Below are positions 18,914 to 27,956 of a stretch of DNA of 64,000 bases, piece by piece. The number at the start of each line of letters is the position of its first letter. Within the stretch, counting starts at the first letter, position 1. The DNA is from Aliiglaciecola sp. 3_MG-2023 (GTDB taxonomy: Bacteria > Pseudomonadota > Gammaproteobacteria > Enterobacterales > Alteromonadaceae): assembly GCF_030548205.1 (NCBI RefSeq), contig NZ_JAUORV010000014.1:62001-126000 (forward strand). Direction: 5' to 3'. The translations under genes were made by a program, and so were the position numbers. The notes below the pieces were generated by a model, which worked only from the letters and a program-made list of their open reading frames with translations, was not told where the DNA came from and ran no database searches.

Positions 18914-20296
18914 TTAAAGAACCGCAATCCCTCCACCAAATGCACGATATATATCGACTAATCGATTAAAACTTTGTTGTTCTAGTTGTGCTAGTTGATC
19001 ACGACTTTGCAGCACATCACGTTGCGCTTCTAACAACTCCAAAAACTCGCCACTACCGGCCTCAAAACGTTGCTTTGCAATCGTCATGGCGTGTTCGCTC
19101 GCTTTCCATTGATATTCGGTGCTAAGTTGTTGCTGGCGACTATAGTTATAATTCTGTAGTGATAGTTGCATGTCCGCAAGGGCATCAAATATTTGTTGCT
19201 CAAATTGCGCAAGCGCTATATCTGCACTGGCTTCTGCCTGGCGTATTCGAGCCTTCACGGAGCCTAGGTCGGCAACCTGCCAACTCAGGGTTGGAGCAAT
19301 ACTCCAACTCTTCGTCTCTCCCCCTAAGGTTAATCCTGAACCGGACATAAAACCAAGGAATCCACTGACTGACAGATTCGGATAGAGATCTGCAGTGGCA
19401 ATACCGATGCGCGCAGTGGTTGCGGCTAACGCTCGCTCTGAACTGGCGACATCGGCACGGTAGCGCAGGTAATTTTCACCCGGCACCAAAGCTACAGGGT
19501 GTGAAAGCTGAGGGAGTGCAGGTTCATTTTCTAGGCCTAAACTTCCAGGCTTTTTGGCCAGTAAAGCCGATAGAGTCGCTTCCGCTTGGGCTAACAGCGA
19601 ACGGATTTGCGGTACACTGGCTTCTACTTGAAATAATTGCGCGTCAATACGGGCTAATTCTAGCTCAGAAGCAAAGCCAGCCTCAAAGCGTGCTAGCACA
19701 ATAGCGCGGGTTTGACGCAGATTTTGTAAATTTTGCTCGGCCACTTTTAATCGAAATTGTGCGCCTCGATAATCACCGTAGGTCGAGGCAACTTGACTAA
19801 TAATTTGCACTTTTGCATCGTGCCACAATAAATCTGCCTGTTGTGCTTCTGCTTGAGCGGCTTCTATGGCTCGACGCACTTTACCAAATAGATCCAAATC
19901 CCAGGTTAGGCTCGCACCTGTTGTGTAACCACGGTAAAGGGTGTCATCGTCACTACTTAGTACCGTTGGGTTTTCTACTGCCTGATAACCCGCATCAAGG
20001 GTACCTTTGGGCAATACATCGTTAGCACTATCACGAAACAATGAATATGCTCTTAGTACATTAACTTGGGCTTGAAATAGAGTCCGGTTCTCTTCAAGGG
20101 CCACGCTAATTAAACGATTGAGATCTTCATCTCCGAACGCTTGCCACCAATTCGTCAGGTTTTCAGCTTGTTGGTAATCTCCGGAAAGGGTTACATCACT
20201 TACCTTGGTTGGAGCAGCGTAATCGGGGCCAACTGCACAGGCACTTAGGCTAACGAGTAACCCTGCAACAGTGGCTTTTGTTAATCTATTCCCCAT
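18914..20296 (-). CDS. RND efflux outer-membrane factor, NodT/OprM type lipoprotein
   Basis: A 460-residue outer-membrane channel protein. The N-terminus is a lipoprotein signal with lipobox LSAC (LLVSLSACAVGPDY), then two repeats of the TolC-like coiled-coil/beta-strand fold, with segments such as DLFGKVRRAIEAAQAEA and GEFLELLEAQRDVL that mark the NodT family. It is the third gene of the pump operon, overlapping the RND transporter stop by 11 bp, and should form the exit duct across the outer membrane. Confidence 0.93.
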   Translation of the reverse strand: MGNRLTKATVAGLLVSLSACAVGPDYAAPTKVSDVTLSGDYQQAENLTNWWQAFGDEDLNRLISVALEENRTLFQAQVNVLRAYSLFRDSANDVLPKGTLDAGYQAVENPTVLSSDDDTLYRGYTTGASLTWDLDLFGKVRRAIEAAQAEAQQADLLWHDAKVQIISQVASTYGDYRGAQFRLKVAEQNLQNLRQTRAIVLARFEAGFASELELARIDAQLFQVEASVPQIRSLLAQAEATLSALLAKKPGSLGLENEPALPQLSHPVALVPGENYLRYRADVASSERALAATTARIGIATADLYPNLSVSGFLGFMSGSGLTLGGETKSWSIAPTLSWQVADLGSVKARIRQAEASADIALAQFEQQIFDALADMQLSLQNYNYSRQQQLSTEYQWKASEHAMTIAKQRFEAGSGEFLELLEAQRDVLQSRDQLAQLEQQSFNRLVDIYRAFGGGIAVL

Positions 20297-23200
20297 GAGA
20301 AACCTCCTGATGGGCAGTAATTAGTGGAGTGGATTCAGGTGTTTTGCGTTCGCCTCGTTTGGCTAACATGTAATAAAATAGTGGGGTGAGTATCAAACCA
20401 AATAGGGTGACACCAATCATCCCCGAAAATACCGCAACCCCCATAGCTTGACGCATCTCTGCGCCAGCGCCACTTGAGAACACCATGGGCACTACACCCA
20501 TGATAAAGGCAATGGATGTCATCAAGATTGGACGCAAGCGCAGCCGGCCAGCCTCAAGGATCGCCTCATAGGCAGTTCTACCTTGGTCTTGTAATTCTTT
20601 GGCGAATTCAACTATCAAAATGGCATTTTTAGTCGCCAGGCCGACGAGTACAATAAAACCAATTTGGGTAAATATGTTGTTATCACCTCCGGCGATCAAT
20701 ACTCCGCTTAAGGCAGACAGTAAGGTCATTGGAATAATTAAAATGATTGCTAAAGGTAAACTTAAGCTTTCGTATTGTGCCGCCAGAACCATAAACACCA
20801 ACAAGATAATGAGTGGAAATATATATACACCAGCATTTCCGGCTAATATTTGTTGATAGGTAATTTCGGTCCATTCATAAGTCATTCCGTTGGGCAGGGT
20901 TTCGGCAAGGATTTTTTCAATCGCTGCTTGCGCTTCACCTGAACTGAAGCCAGCCGCTGCACCACCATTTATTTCCGCTGTGGTGAAGCCGTTGTAATGC
21001 ATGACCCGATCAGGGCCAGCGGTGTTAGTCACGTTTATGAAAGAGCCGATGGGAACCATATCACCGTTATTGTTACGCACTTTTAGCTGGGCAATTTGTT
21101 CGGGGGTTTGCCTAAACTGCTCATCGGCTTGCACATTAACCTGATAAGTTCTGCCAAACTGATTGAAATCATTTGCGTAAACTGATCCCATATAACCTTG
21201 CAGTGTGCCAAATAACTCATCTAATGAAACTGACTGTTGTTTTGCTTTCGTGCGATCGATATCCACATCAAGTTGCGGTACATTGATTTGATAACTTGAG
21301 AATACACCTGCTAATTCAGGAGTTGCCCAAGCTTTTTGCATAACTTGCATGGTTACCTTGTACAGCTCGTCATATCCGTAATTTCCGCGGTCTTGAATTT
21401 GTAATCTAAAACCACCTATGGTGCCTAAGCCCTGGACTGGCGGCGGCGGGAATATAGCGATGTATGCATCTTCAATCGCTGCAAACTTTTGATTAAGGGC
21501 GGCGGCGATTGCTCCAGCTGATAAACTGGGATCAGTTCGCTGGGAAAAGTCATCCAATGGGGTAAATACCACGCCACTGTTGGTGCTATTGGTTAAACCA
21601 TTTATGCTCAAACCAGGGAAGGCGACTGAATGGGCGACGCCAGGTTGTTGCAGAGCGATCCGCGACATTTCTTTAATCACTTGTTCAGTGCGCTCTAGTG
21701 AAGCTGCATCCGGTAATTGGGCGAAGGCGACTAAGTATTGTTTATCTTGGCCAGGCACATAACCGGTAGGCGTGGTTGCAAATTGTAAACCGGTTAAACC
21801 AACCAAACCAATATAAATCACCCCAACCAAAACCCCAAAGCGTAGTACTTTTTTCACTATCCAGCCGTAGCCATCGGATAACTTAGCAAAGAACCGGTTG
21901 AATGGATTGAATAACCAACCACCCAATAGTTTGTCCATAGCCAGGGTTAATCGATCTTTCTTGCTGCCATGGCTTTTTAACAACAGAGCCGAAAGAGCAG
22001 GGCTAAGGGTTAAAGAGTTGATTGCAGATATAAAGGTTGAAATGGTGATGGTTAAGGCGAATTGGCGGTAAAATTGCCCTGTTAAACCAGACATAAATGC
22101 AGTTGGGATAAAGACTGCCGCCAATACCAAAGTGGTTGCAACTATCGGTCCTGTCACTTCTTTCATGGCTTTTTGTGTGGCATCCACTGGAGATAATCCG
22201 TCAGCAATATTTCGTTCCACGTTCTCTACTACAACTATGGCATCGTCTACTACAATCCCTATGGCTAATACCAAACCAAATAGCGATAGTGCATTGAGGG
22301 AAAACCCTAAAAGGTGCATGAACGCAAATGTACCCACTAAGGAGACAGGTACAGCCACAAGGGGAATAATTGACGCTCGCCATGTTTGCAAGAAGACTAC
22401 GACCACCAATACCACCAATAATATGGCTTCAAGAAGTGTTTTCACTACCGCTTCAATTGAACCACGGACGAATACGGTTGGATCGTAAACAATTTCATAA
22501 CTCAACCCATCAGGAAAGCCTTGGGACAGTTCAGCCATTTTGCTGCGGACATCGTTAGAAATCTGAATCGCATTCGATCCCGACGCTTGAAATACGGGTA
22601 TTGCCGCGGCATCTTGATTGTCCAACATGGAACGAAGTGCATATGATGAAGCACCTAATTCGACACGTGCCACATCTTTTAAGCGACTAATCTGACCTTG
22701 CTCACCGACTTTGATTATGATGTTTTCAAATTCTTCTACGTTGGCTAAACGGCCCTTTACGTTGATGAGTAATTGAAAGTCGCTATTGCCGCTGGGTTGC
22801 GCGCCTAAACTACCAGCAGCAGCTTGTTGGTTCTGCTCTCGGATAGCGGTCACAATGTTGTTTGGAGACAAATCTAACGCGGCCACTTTGTTTGGATCTA
22901 GCCATACGCGCATACTGTAATCGCCCGCGCCAAATACTCGAACTTGACCCACTCCCTCAATACGGGCCAATTCATCTTTCACGTTTAGCACTGCGTAGTT
23001 AGATAAGTACAGCATGTCATAACGTTTATCTGGTGAGGTTAGATGCACAACCATGGTTAAATCTGGTGACGATTTCTCTGTGGTTATTCCTAATCGTTGT
23101 ACTTCCTCCGGCAGTCGTGGTTTTGCACGCTCTACACGACTTTGCACTTGAGTTTGGGCTAGGTCAACATCACTGCCAATGGCAAATGTAATGGTTAAAG

Positions 23201-23468
23201 TCATACGGCCATCGGAAGTAGCTTGCGATGACATGTACAACATATTTTCTACGCCGTTGATTTCTTGTTCTAACGGTGATGCGACAGTTTCGGCGATAAC
23301 TTTTGGGTTTGCTCCTGGGTAATTAGCAGTCACCACAACTGTGGGCGGCACTACTTCTGGGTATTCGGTTATCGGCAATTGCCAAACAGAGATGGCACCT
23401 ACAATCAGGAAAATAAGTGAAATGACAGCTGCAAAAATTGGCCTGCGAATGAAAAATTGCGAGAACAT
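20286..23468 (-). CDS. RND multidrug efflux transporter, HAE1 family (AcrB/MexF type)
   Basis: A 1060-residue inner-membrane pump that exports hydrophobic compounds using the proton gradient. Hallmarks are the N-terminal FFIRRPIFAAVISL helix, the TM4 motif GIVVDDAIVVVENVERN with the proton-relay aspartates, two periplasmic porter loops and the duplicated 6+6 helix layout, ending in a helix with LTPLFYYMLAKRG. The start is the ATG at 23468, after AAGGGGAAAGCA; an upstream ATG adds eight unlikely residues. The gap from the adaptor gene is 10 bp. Substrate range is not readable, but the neighbouring TetR sites suggest induction by a toxic organic compound. Confidence 0.95.
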   Translation of the reverse strand: MFSQFFIRRPIFAAVISLIFLIVGAISVWQLPITEYPEVVPPTVVVTANYPGANPKVIAETVASPLEQEINGVENMLYMSSQATSDGRMTLTITFAIGSDVDLAQTQVQSRVERAKPRLPEEVQRLGITTEKSSPDLTMVVHLTSPDKRYDMLYLSNYAVLNVKDELARIEGVGQVRVFGAGDYSMRVWLDPNKVAALDLSPNNIVTAIREQNQQAAAGSLGAQPSGNSDFQLLINVKGRLANVEEFENIIIKVGEQGQISRLKDVARVELGASSYALRSMLDNQDAAAIPVFQASGSNAIQISNDVRSKMAELSQGFPDGLSYEIVYDPTVFVRGSIEAVVKTLLEAILLVVLVVVVFLQTWRASIIPLVAVPVSLVGTFAFMHLLGFSLNALSLFGLVLAIGIVVDDAIVVVENVERNIADGLSPVDATQKAMKEVTGPIVATTLVLAAVFIPTAFMSGLTGQFYRQFALTITISTFISAINSLTLSPALSALLLKSHGSKKDRLTLAMDKLLGGWLFNPFNRFFAKLSDGYGWIVKKVLRFGVLVGVIYIGLVGLTGLQFATTPTGYVPGQDKQYLVAFAQLPDAASLERTEQVIKEMSRIALQQPGVAHSVAFPGLSINGLTNSTNSGVVFTPLDDFSQRTDPSLSAGAIAAALNQKFAAIEDAYIAIFPPPPVQGLGTIGGFRLQIQDRGNYGYDELYKVTMQVMQKAWATPELAGVFSSYQINVPQLDVDIDRTKAKQQSVSLDELFGTLQGYMGSVYANDFNQFGRTYQVNVQADEQFRQTPEQIAQLKVRNNNGDMVPIGSFINVTNTAGPDRVMHYNGFTTAEINGGAAAGFSSGEAQAAIEKILAETLPNGMTYEWTEITYQQILAGNAGVYIFPLIILLVFMVLAAQYESLSLPLAIILIIPMTLLSALSGVLIAGGDNNIFTQIGFIVLVGLATKNAILIVEFAKELQDQGRTAYEAILEAGRLRLRPILMTSIAFIMGVVPMVFSSGAGAEMRQAMGVAVFSGMIGVTLFGLILTPLFYYMLAKRGERKTPESTPLITAHQEVSHGE

Positions 23469-23478
23469 TGCTTTCCCC

Positions 23479-24726
23479 TTAGCCACGATCAATAAAATTA
23501 GCGTCAGTCTGCGCCGTTAATTCATTGCTTGCTTGATCAAGTAACTTTTGTTGCTGGCGAAGGGCGGTAAGCACCTCTTTTGAGGTCATTTCGACAAATT
23601 TAGGTTGAATTTGCATATTTGGGCGAACACGTTGCAAGCCATTTACGACAATAATATCTTCAGGCTTTAGACCATCTGTGACGATGCGTAGCCCGTAGAT
23701 CTTTTCTCCCAATACAACATTACGGTATTCGAGTTGATTGTCTTGGTTCACGAGCAAAACAAACTTTCTATTTAGATCAGTGCCTACTGCTTTTTCATCA
23801 ATTAAGATACCTTCATATGAGTTACTTGCGGTTAACTTCACGCGGGTGAATAAACCCGGTAATAAACTATGGTCATGATTCGGGAAGCTGGCTCGGATTC
23901 GAATTGTACCGGTTTGTTGGTTTACCGCGTTATCAACAAAATCGATACTGCCTGTGTGTTCAAAGTTCGTCTCACTGGCTAAGGCCATGTAAACTGGATT
24001 TCCACTTGTATCACGGGTATCTGAACGTTGACCTGATTCTGCTAGTTGTGTGTATTTAAGGTAGGTTTGCTCATCTACATCGAAATAAGCATACATTTTA
24101 TCTGTAGATACCAAACTGGTTAGAATGCTTTGTCCGGCAGTGACGAAATTGCCTTCGGTAATTTGTGCATAAGAGACACGTCCGGTTATAGGTGCGGTTA
24201 CTCGAGTGTAAGATAAGTCAAGCTCAGCCTTTTCCAATGCGGCTTTTACTGACACGACGGCCGAACCCGCTTGTTGCTTGCGAGCTAAGCGACCATCGAG
24301 GGTTTCAATGGATAAAGCCCGTTGTTCACTTAATGTTTTAGCGCGATCATAGTCATTTTTAGCTTGAATAAATGCGCTTTGGGCGCTTTGAAGATCAGCT
24401 TTTAGCCGATCTACCTCGGCTTGGAATGCACGCGGATCAATTTGAAACAACACTTCGCCTTTATTGACAATTGTCCCTTCTTCAAACAAAACGTTTTCAA
24501 TGTAACCGGAAACCCGTGGTACTAAAGTAACAGTTTGTGGCGCTTGTAAACGCCCAGTGAACTCATCCAATTCAGTAATGCGTTCATTAACTACTTCAGC
24601 AACACTAACTTGCGGAGCAACGGGAGCGGAAGAATGCTGTGAGGCATCGGGGCTGCCACAAGCAACTAACACTAGGCTGGCTACGCCACCCATTAGCCAA
24701 TTTTGAATATTGTGTGTTGTAATCAT
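23479..24726 (-). CDS. RND efflux periplasmic adaptor (membrane fusion protein)
   Basis: A 415-residue HlyD/AcrA-type adaptor. It is a lipoprotein (lipobox LVAC in ASLVLVACGS), with a lipoyl-like half (VSGYIENVLFEEGTIVNKGEVLFQIDP), a long hairpin coiled coil (about 100-170) and the second lipoyl half plus beta-barrel (TRVTAPITGRVSYAQITEG). It bridges the RND pump and the NodT-type channel encoded downstream. The ATG at 24726 is chosen since AAGGAACT lies 10 bases upstream; the ATG at 24759 has no ribosome-binding site. Confidence 0.93.
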   Translation of the reverse strand: MITTHNIQNWLMGGVASLVLVACGSPDASQHSSAPVAPQVSVAEVVNERITELDEFTGRLQAPQTVTLVPRVSGYIENVLFEEGTIVNKGEVLFQIDPRAFQAEVDRLKADLQSAQSAFIQAKNDYDRAKTLSEQRALSIETLDGRLARKQQAGSAVVSVKAALEKAELDLSYTRVTAPITGRVSYAQITEGNFVTAGQSILTSLVSTDKMYAYFDVDEQTYLKYTQLAESGQRSDTRDTSGNPVYMALASETNFEHTGSIDFVDNAVNQQTGTIRIRASFPNHDHSLLPGLFTRVKLTASNSYEGILIDEKAVGTDLNRKFVLLVNQDNQLEYRNVVLGEKIYGLRIVTDGLKPEDIIVVNGLQRVRPNMQIQPKFVEMTSKEVLTALRQQQKLLDQASNELTAQTDANFIDRG

Positions 24727-25143
24727 GAATCTCAGTTCCTTTAAATTTAATATGTTCATCGTTAGATTATTTTTAATACTTGATATTTATGTACTGGTCG
24801 GTAAGAATATAGAAACAAAACATACAGTCAATCTATTTTGTACTAATCGGTAAGTTATTTTATTTATAGTTAAGAACGATTTTTTATAATCACTAGGGAA
24901 TGAAGTTTGTTTAGGTGAGTCAAAGGAAGGAAAGGGGATAGGTTGTGCAAGCTTAGGAAATTAACCTCAGCGCCCATCGCATACAGGGTTAAGCTCAACT
25001 CAGCATTCCTCAAAGTGGGTATTTTCAATAAACCATTAATTGTTGCGTGGTGTGATTTTTGTACTAAAGAGTAAATAACCCTTTATAGACAAGGGGTATT
25101 TGCCAGTTTACAATAACAAAGCATTTACATTAGGAGGCGACTT
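24727..25143. other. Intergenic region between the divergent RND operon and second tetR
   Basis: This 417-bp control region contains the two operators at 24792-24852 and a distinct palindrome TACT-AAAG-AGTA at 25062-25073, about 70 bp before tetR at 25144. No small gene was recognised. Confidence 0.45.
24792..24852 (-). promoter_or_regulatory. Pair of TetR-type operators upstream of the RND pump operon
   Basis: TACT-GGTC-GGTA (24792-24803) and TACT-AATC-GGTA (24841-24852), variants of the TACC-N4-GGTA palindrome, centres 49 bp apart, lying 66-126 bp before the adaptor gene start. Confidence 0.6.
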
Positions 25144-25755
25144 ATGAGTGCCGCAAGTTGTTCTGCCGCAGTAGGCAGACCAAGAGCTTTTGATAAGCAA
25201 ACTGCGCTTGAAAAAGCCTTAGAGGTATTTTGGATTAAAGGGTTTGACGGTGCATCATTGTCTGACTTAACCAGTGCTATGGGGATCAATAAACCCAGTA
25301 TGTACTCTGCTTTTGGTAATAAAGAGCAATTGTTTCTGCAAGCCATAGAGTTTTATGAAAATCGTCCTTGCAGCTTTTTTAAACCCGCATTAGAGCAACC
25401 AACGGCTTATAAAGTAGCAGAAGCGATGCTGCTTGGTGCGGCTAAAAATATGTCTGATTCAACTCATCCTCAAGGGTGCGTGATGGTCCAAGGTGCATTG
25501 GCCTGCAGTGAAGCTGCTGCCGGTGTGAAAGAAGAGCTGATAAAGCGTCGTCAGCAAAGCCAAGAGAAAGTTCAAGCTCGATTTGAATTGGCCATTGAAC
25601 AAGGTGATTTGCCGAAAAGTGCAGATCCTGCCGCTTTAGCTCGTTACTTAAATACGATAATTCAAGGGATTTCTATTCAAGCCAGCAGCGGTGCGACAGA
25701 AGCTCAATTGAATGAGGTCGCTCAGTTAGCCCTAGCAAGTTTCCCCAGGGGCTGA
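25144..25755 (+). CDS. TetR/AcrR family transcriptional regulator
   Basis: A 203-residue TetR regulator divergent from the RND pump operon. The N-terminal helix-turn-helix is GRPRAFDKQTALEKALEVFWIKGF followed by SLSDLTSAMGINKPSMYSAFGNKEQLF; the C-terminal domain is the TetR_C type with ASSGATEAQL near the end. It is a paralogue of the regulator at 18071. A very strong ribosome-binding site TAGGAGGC sits 6 bases before the ATG. It may repress the pump, but the operator family matches both paralogues and cannot be assigned from sequence. Confidence 0.9.
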   Translation: MSAASCSAAVGRPRAFDKQTALEKALEVFWIKGFDGASLSDLTSAMGINKPSMYSAFGNKEQLFLQAIEFYENRPCSFFKPALEQPTAYKVAEAMLLGAAKNMSDSTHPQGCVMVQGALACSEAAAGVKEELIKRRQQSQEKVQARFELAIEQGDLPKSADPAALARYLNTIIQGISIQASSGATEAQLNEVAQLALASFPRG

Positions 25756-25989
25756 AGTTATTACTTGTATGATGTGACGGTGCTAGCAAGGTGAAAAAGT
25801 TTAGCGCGCACCAATTTGCTAGCAAAGGAGCTCCATACTGTGGATAGGGTAACCGCTGTAAGCTAGCTGAACACCTAGATGTCCAGCAGCGCATACTAAA
25901 GTCTTTTTAATTGATTCACATTTTAGATGTCGGGGCTAATGGTGACGTTAAGTTTTGGCAACGACCCTTCAGCCAATTAACCCTAGCGT

Positions 25990-26601
25990 TTAAATAAATT
26001 TAAACGCATAAGAGATGTTCAAAAAGTCTACGCCAGGATTATTACTGTTTAAACCCCCGTTACTATAATGCATATAACGCACAGACACAGATTGTTTTAA
26101 GTTCTTTCCAAAGTCCACGACTAACCCCAATCTATCCTCAAACTGATAATGTGAGCCAATGTCTTTACCGGCAAAATGTGTGTCGTCGACCATAGATATA
26201 CCAATGCCAAATTCCCATTTGAGGGGGTATTTATTATCAATGTGATAAAAAGTTTTACTCACTACAGGAGAAAGGGCGAGTACAAAGTTAGTTGCATGAT
26301 TATTATGTTCGCCATATTCCCAGAAATTTGCACTCACTTCCCAATAAATATCCAGTTGATCAAAAAAAGGCACATCATTTAATTCATAAACGTAAGGCCT
26401 GTAAGCCAATCGAACGCCAGTGATATCGTCAGATCCTAACAGTAGATCTGCGGCAACAGCTTGTGATCTTACATAGTTATAGGTTGGCTCGTTTGAAAAG
26501 TCATTCATGTCTGCATTGGCTAAAGGTAAGTATGCGTTAAACATGAATACACCGACTATTAAGCGCGATAGAACAGATAAAAATGATAGATTTTTGTACA
26601 T
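25990..26601 (-). CDS. PagL-like lipid A 3-O-deacylase (acyloxyacyl hydrolase family)
   Basis: A 203-residue outer-membrane beta-barrel enzyme with a signal peptide ending near LANA. The C-terminal catalytic segment is RYMHYSNGGL with His178 and Ser180, followed by NNPGVDFL and a terminal aromatic strand (ISYAFKFI). In Pseudomonas PagL the catalytic triad is His-Ser-Glu with the acid 14 residues after His; here that place is Asp192, a conservative change. It should remove the 3-O acyl chain of lipid A. The start has no strong ribosome-binding site. Two TetR-type palindromes lie 250-290 bp upstream. Confidence 0.75.
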   Translation of the reverse strand: MYKNLSFLSVLSRLIVGVFMFNAYLPLANADMNDFSNEPTYNYVRSQAVAADLLLGSDDITGVRLAYRPYVYELNDVPFFDQLDIYWEVSANFWEYGEHNNHATNFVLALSPVVSKTFYHIDNKYPLKWEFGIGISMVDDTHFAGKDIGSHYQFEDRLGLVVDFGKNLKQSVSVRYMHYSNGGLNSNNPGVDFLNISYAFKFI

Positions 26602-27042
26602 TTTCGAACTTTGTACCTCTTAGTTAATTACATGCATAAGGAACTTCTGTGGTGACCACTAGTAAAGTGTTTACACACCACTTTAATTTGTTTAACCGTG
26701 GAATTTGGCAATGATAGAAAGTCGCAAATAACTAAAATCTAAATCACCCTAATACCACAATTAAAGGTGGCACTAGTAATGCTCAGGTATTTGATATTTA
26801 TAGATTTATTGATTTCCAATAACGTTTATATCTAGCATTAAGTATTAATGTACCACTTGGTATGAAAGTAATAATATACCGGTCGGTAAGTAATTTCAAT
26901 TGTATTTTTAGTTAATTGTTCAATCCCTATAATTTAGGGCGCTTTTTGGGGGAAGGGATTTTCGAGAAATGTGTCTGACATCAACCCAATAATTTGATGA
27001 GGTAGCCCAATGGGCTACCTTCGTCAATGCATGAACTGGGAA
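26602..27042. other. 441-bp intergenic region with two TetR-type operators
   Basis: Contains the operators at 26851-26888, nearest minus-strand gene downstream being the PagL-like gene. Otherwise no gene or RNA was seen. The distance to the gene start (about 250 bp) is long for a simple operator, so an unannotated transcript start or small RNA is possible. Confidence 0.4.
26851..26888. promoter_or_regulatory. Pair of TetR-type operators upstream of the PagL-like gene
   Basis: TACC-ACTT-GGTA (26851-26862) and TACC-GGTC-GGTA (26877-26888), centres 26 bp apart. They match the palindromes near the other TetR-linked promoters in the window. Confidence 0.55.
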
Positions 27043-27480
27043 TTAGTTGTTGTTAAAGCTAGTAATATCCAGTGTGATGTCACAGTTTAGCAACTTTGAA
27101 ATCGGGCAGTTTAGCTTGGCTTCAACCGCCGCTTTTTCAAATTCCTCTGCACCCATGCCAAGTACCAGTGCATCTAAGGTTATTTCAGATTTCGTAATGG
27201 AAAAACCGTCATCATCTTTCACCAACGTAATCGCTGCTTTGGTTTCCAATGTTCCTTTATTGAACCCCAATTCTGCCAATCCCATTGATAGTGCCATGGT
27301 GAAACATGAGGCCTGCGCTACTGCGATCTGCTCTTCGGGGTTGGTGCCAGATTTATCTTCAAATCGAGTGTTAAATCCATATGGATGATCCTGCAAGGCT
27401 CCTGATTCCATCGTGACCTGACCTTTACCGTCTTTACCAAATCCTTCGTATTTTGCGGTTGCCCATTTAACAATTGCCAT
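27043..27480 (-). CDS. osmC: OsmC-family peroxiredoxin
   Basis: A 145-residue thiol peroxidase that reduces organic hydroperoxides. The two catalytic cysteines fall at C59 (AQASCFTMALS) and C125 (LNCPISKLL), the same numbers as in E. coli OsmC. SGTNPEEQIAVA is the family signature. It is a single gene with GGAGC upstream. Its neighbours, an alkylhydroperoxide-like gene set and an efflux pump, make a stress-response role natural. Confidence 0.93.
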   Translation of the reverse strand: MAIVKWATAKYEGFGKDGKGQVTMESGALQDHPYGFNTRFEDKSGTNPEEQIAVAQASCFTMALSMGLAELGFNKGTLETKAAITLVKDDDGFSITKSEITLDALVLGMGAEEFEKAAVEAKLNCPISKLLNCDITLDITSFNNN

Positions 27481-27956
27481 TTTAAGCTCCTTAATTGCAA
27501 CGCTATTTGCGTATATTTAAGATGTCCTGAAACGCGAGGTCGCACTCGTTACTTCCAGGTTCGTAATGTTAGCGATTAATAAGCAAAGGGTATTCCACCT
27601 GACCAAAAGCGCCGTTTGGGGGACAATGCAGGCATTTGACTTACCGTTTATGGGGAGTGTTCCTTGTGCATTGAGTAAAAATTGCAGGCTGTTTTTGTAG
27701 TCTTTACCTTTTTTACTCAGCCAATTTCGGGGTGATAGCCCATCTATTATTCCGTTTTTCCTTCTCTCTATTTTTAAATGTTCAAGGTGCAATCGATGAA
27801 AGGAAAATTGTATATTTTCCTATTTGTTGAAAAGTATTGTGACTTTTAAGGTGAAATATAACGTGAAATTTAATGTTTATTTATCGTCCGAATTCAGGTA
27901 GCTTGATGTACTGAAAAGTTTAGATTTTGTTTTATGAAAAAAATAAGGATAAAAAT
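27481..27956. other. 476-bp intergenic region between osmC and aldehyde dehydrogenase
   Basis: Holds the promoter regions of two divergent genes. A minus-strand open frame at 27517-27792 starts with TTG, has no recognised domain, and is not called. No repeats or RNA genes were seen. Confidence 0.35.

Noticed and set aside
27517-27792. A 91-codon minus-strand frame upstream of osmC
   Set aside because: It begins with TTG, has no ribosome-binding site, and its residues do not match a family I can name; a faint transposase-like look was not enough.
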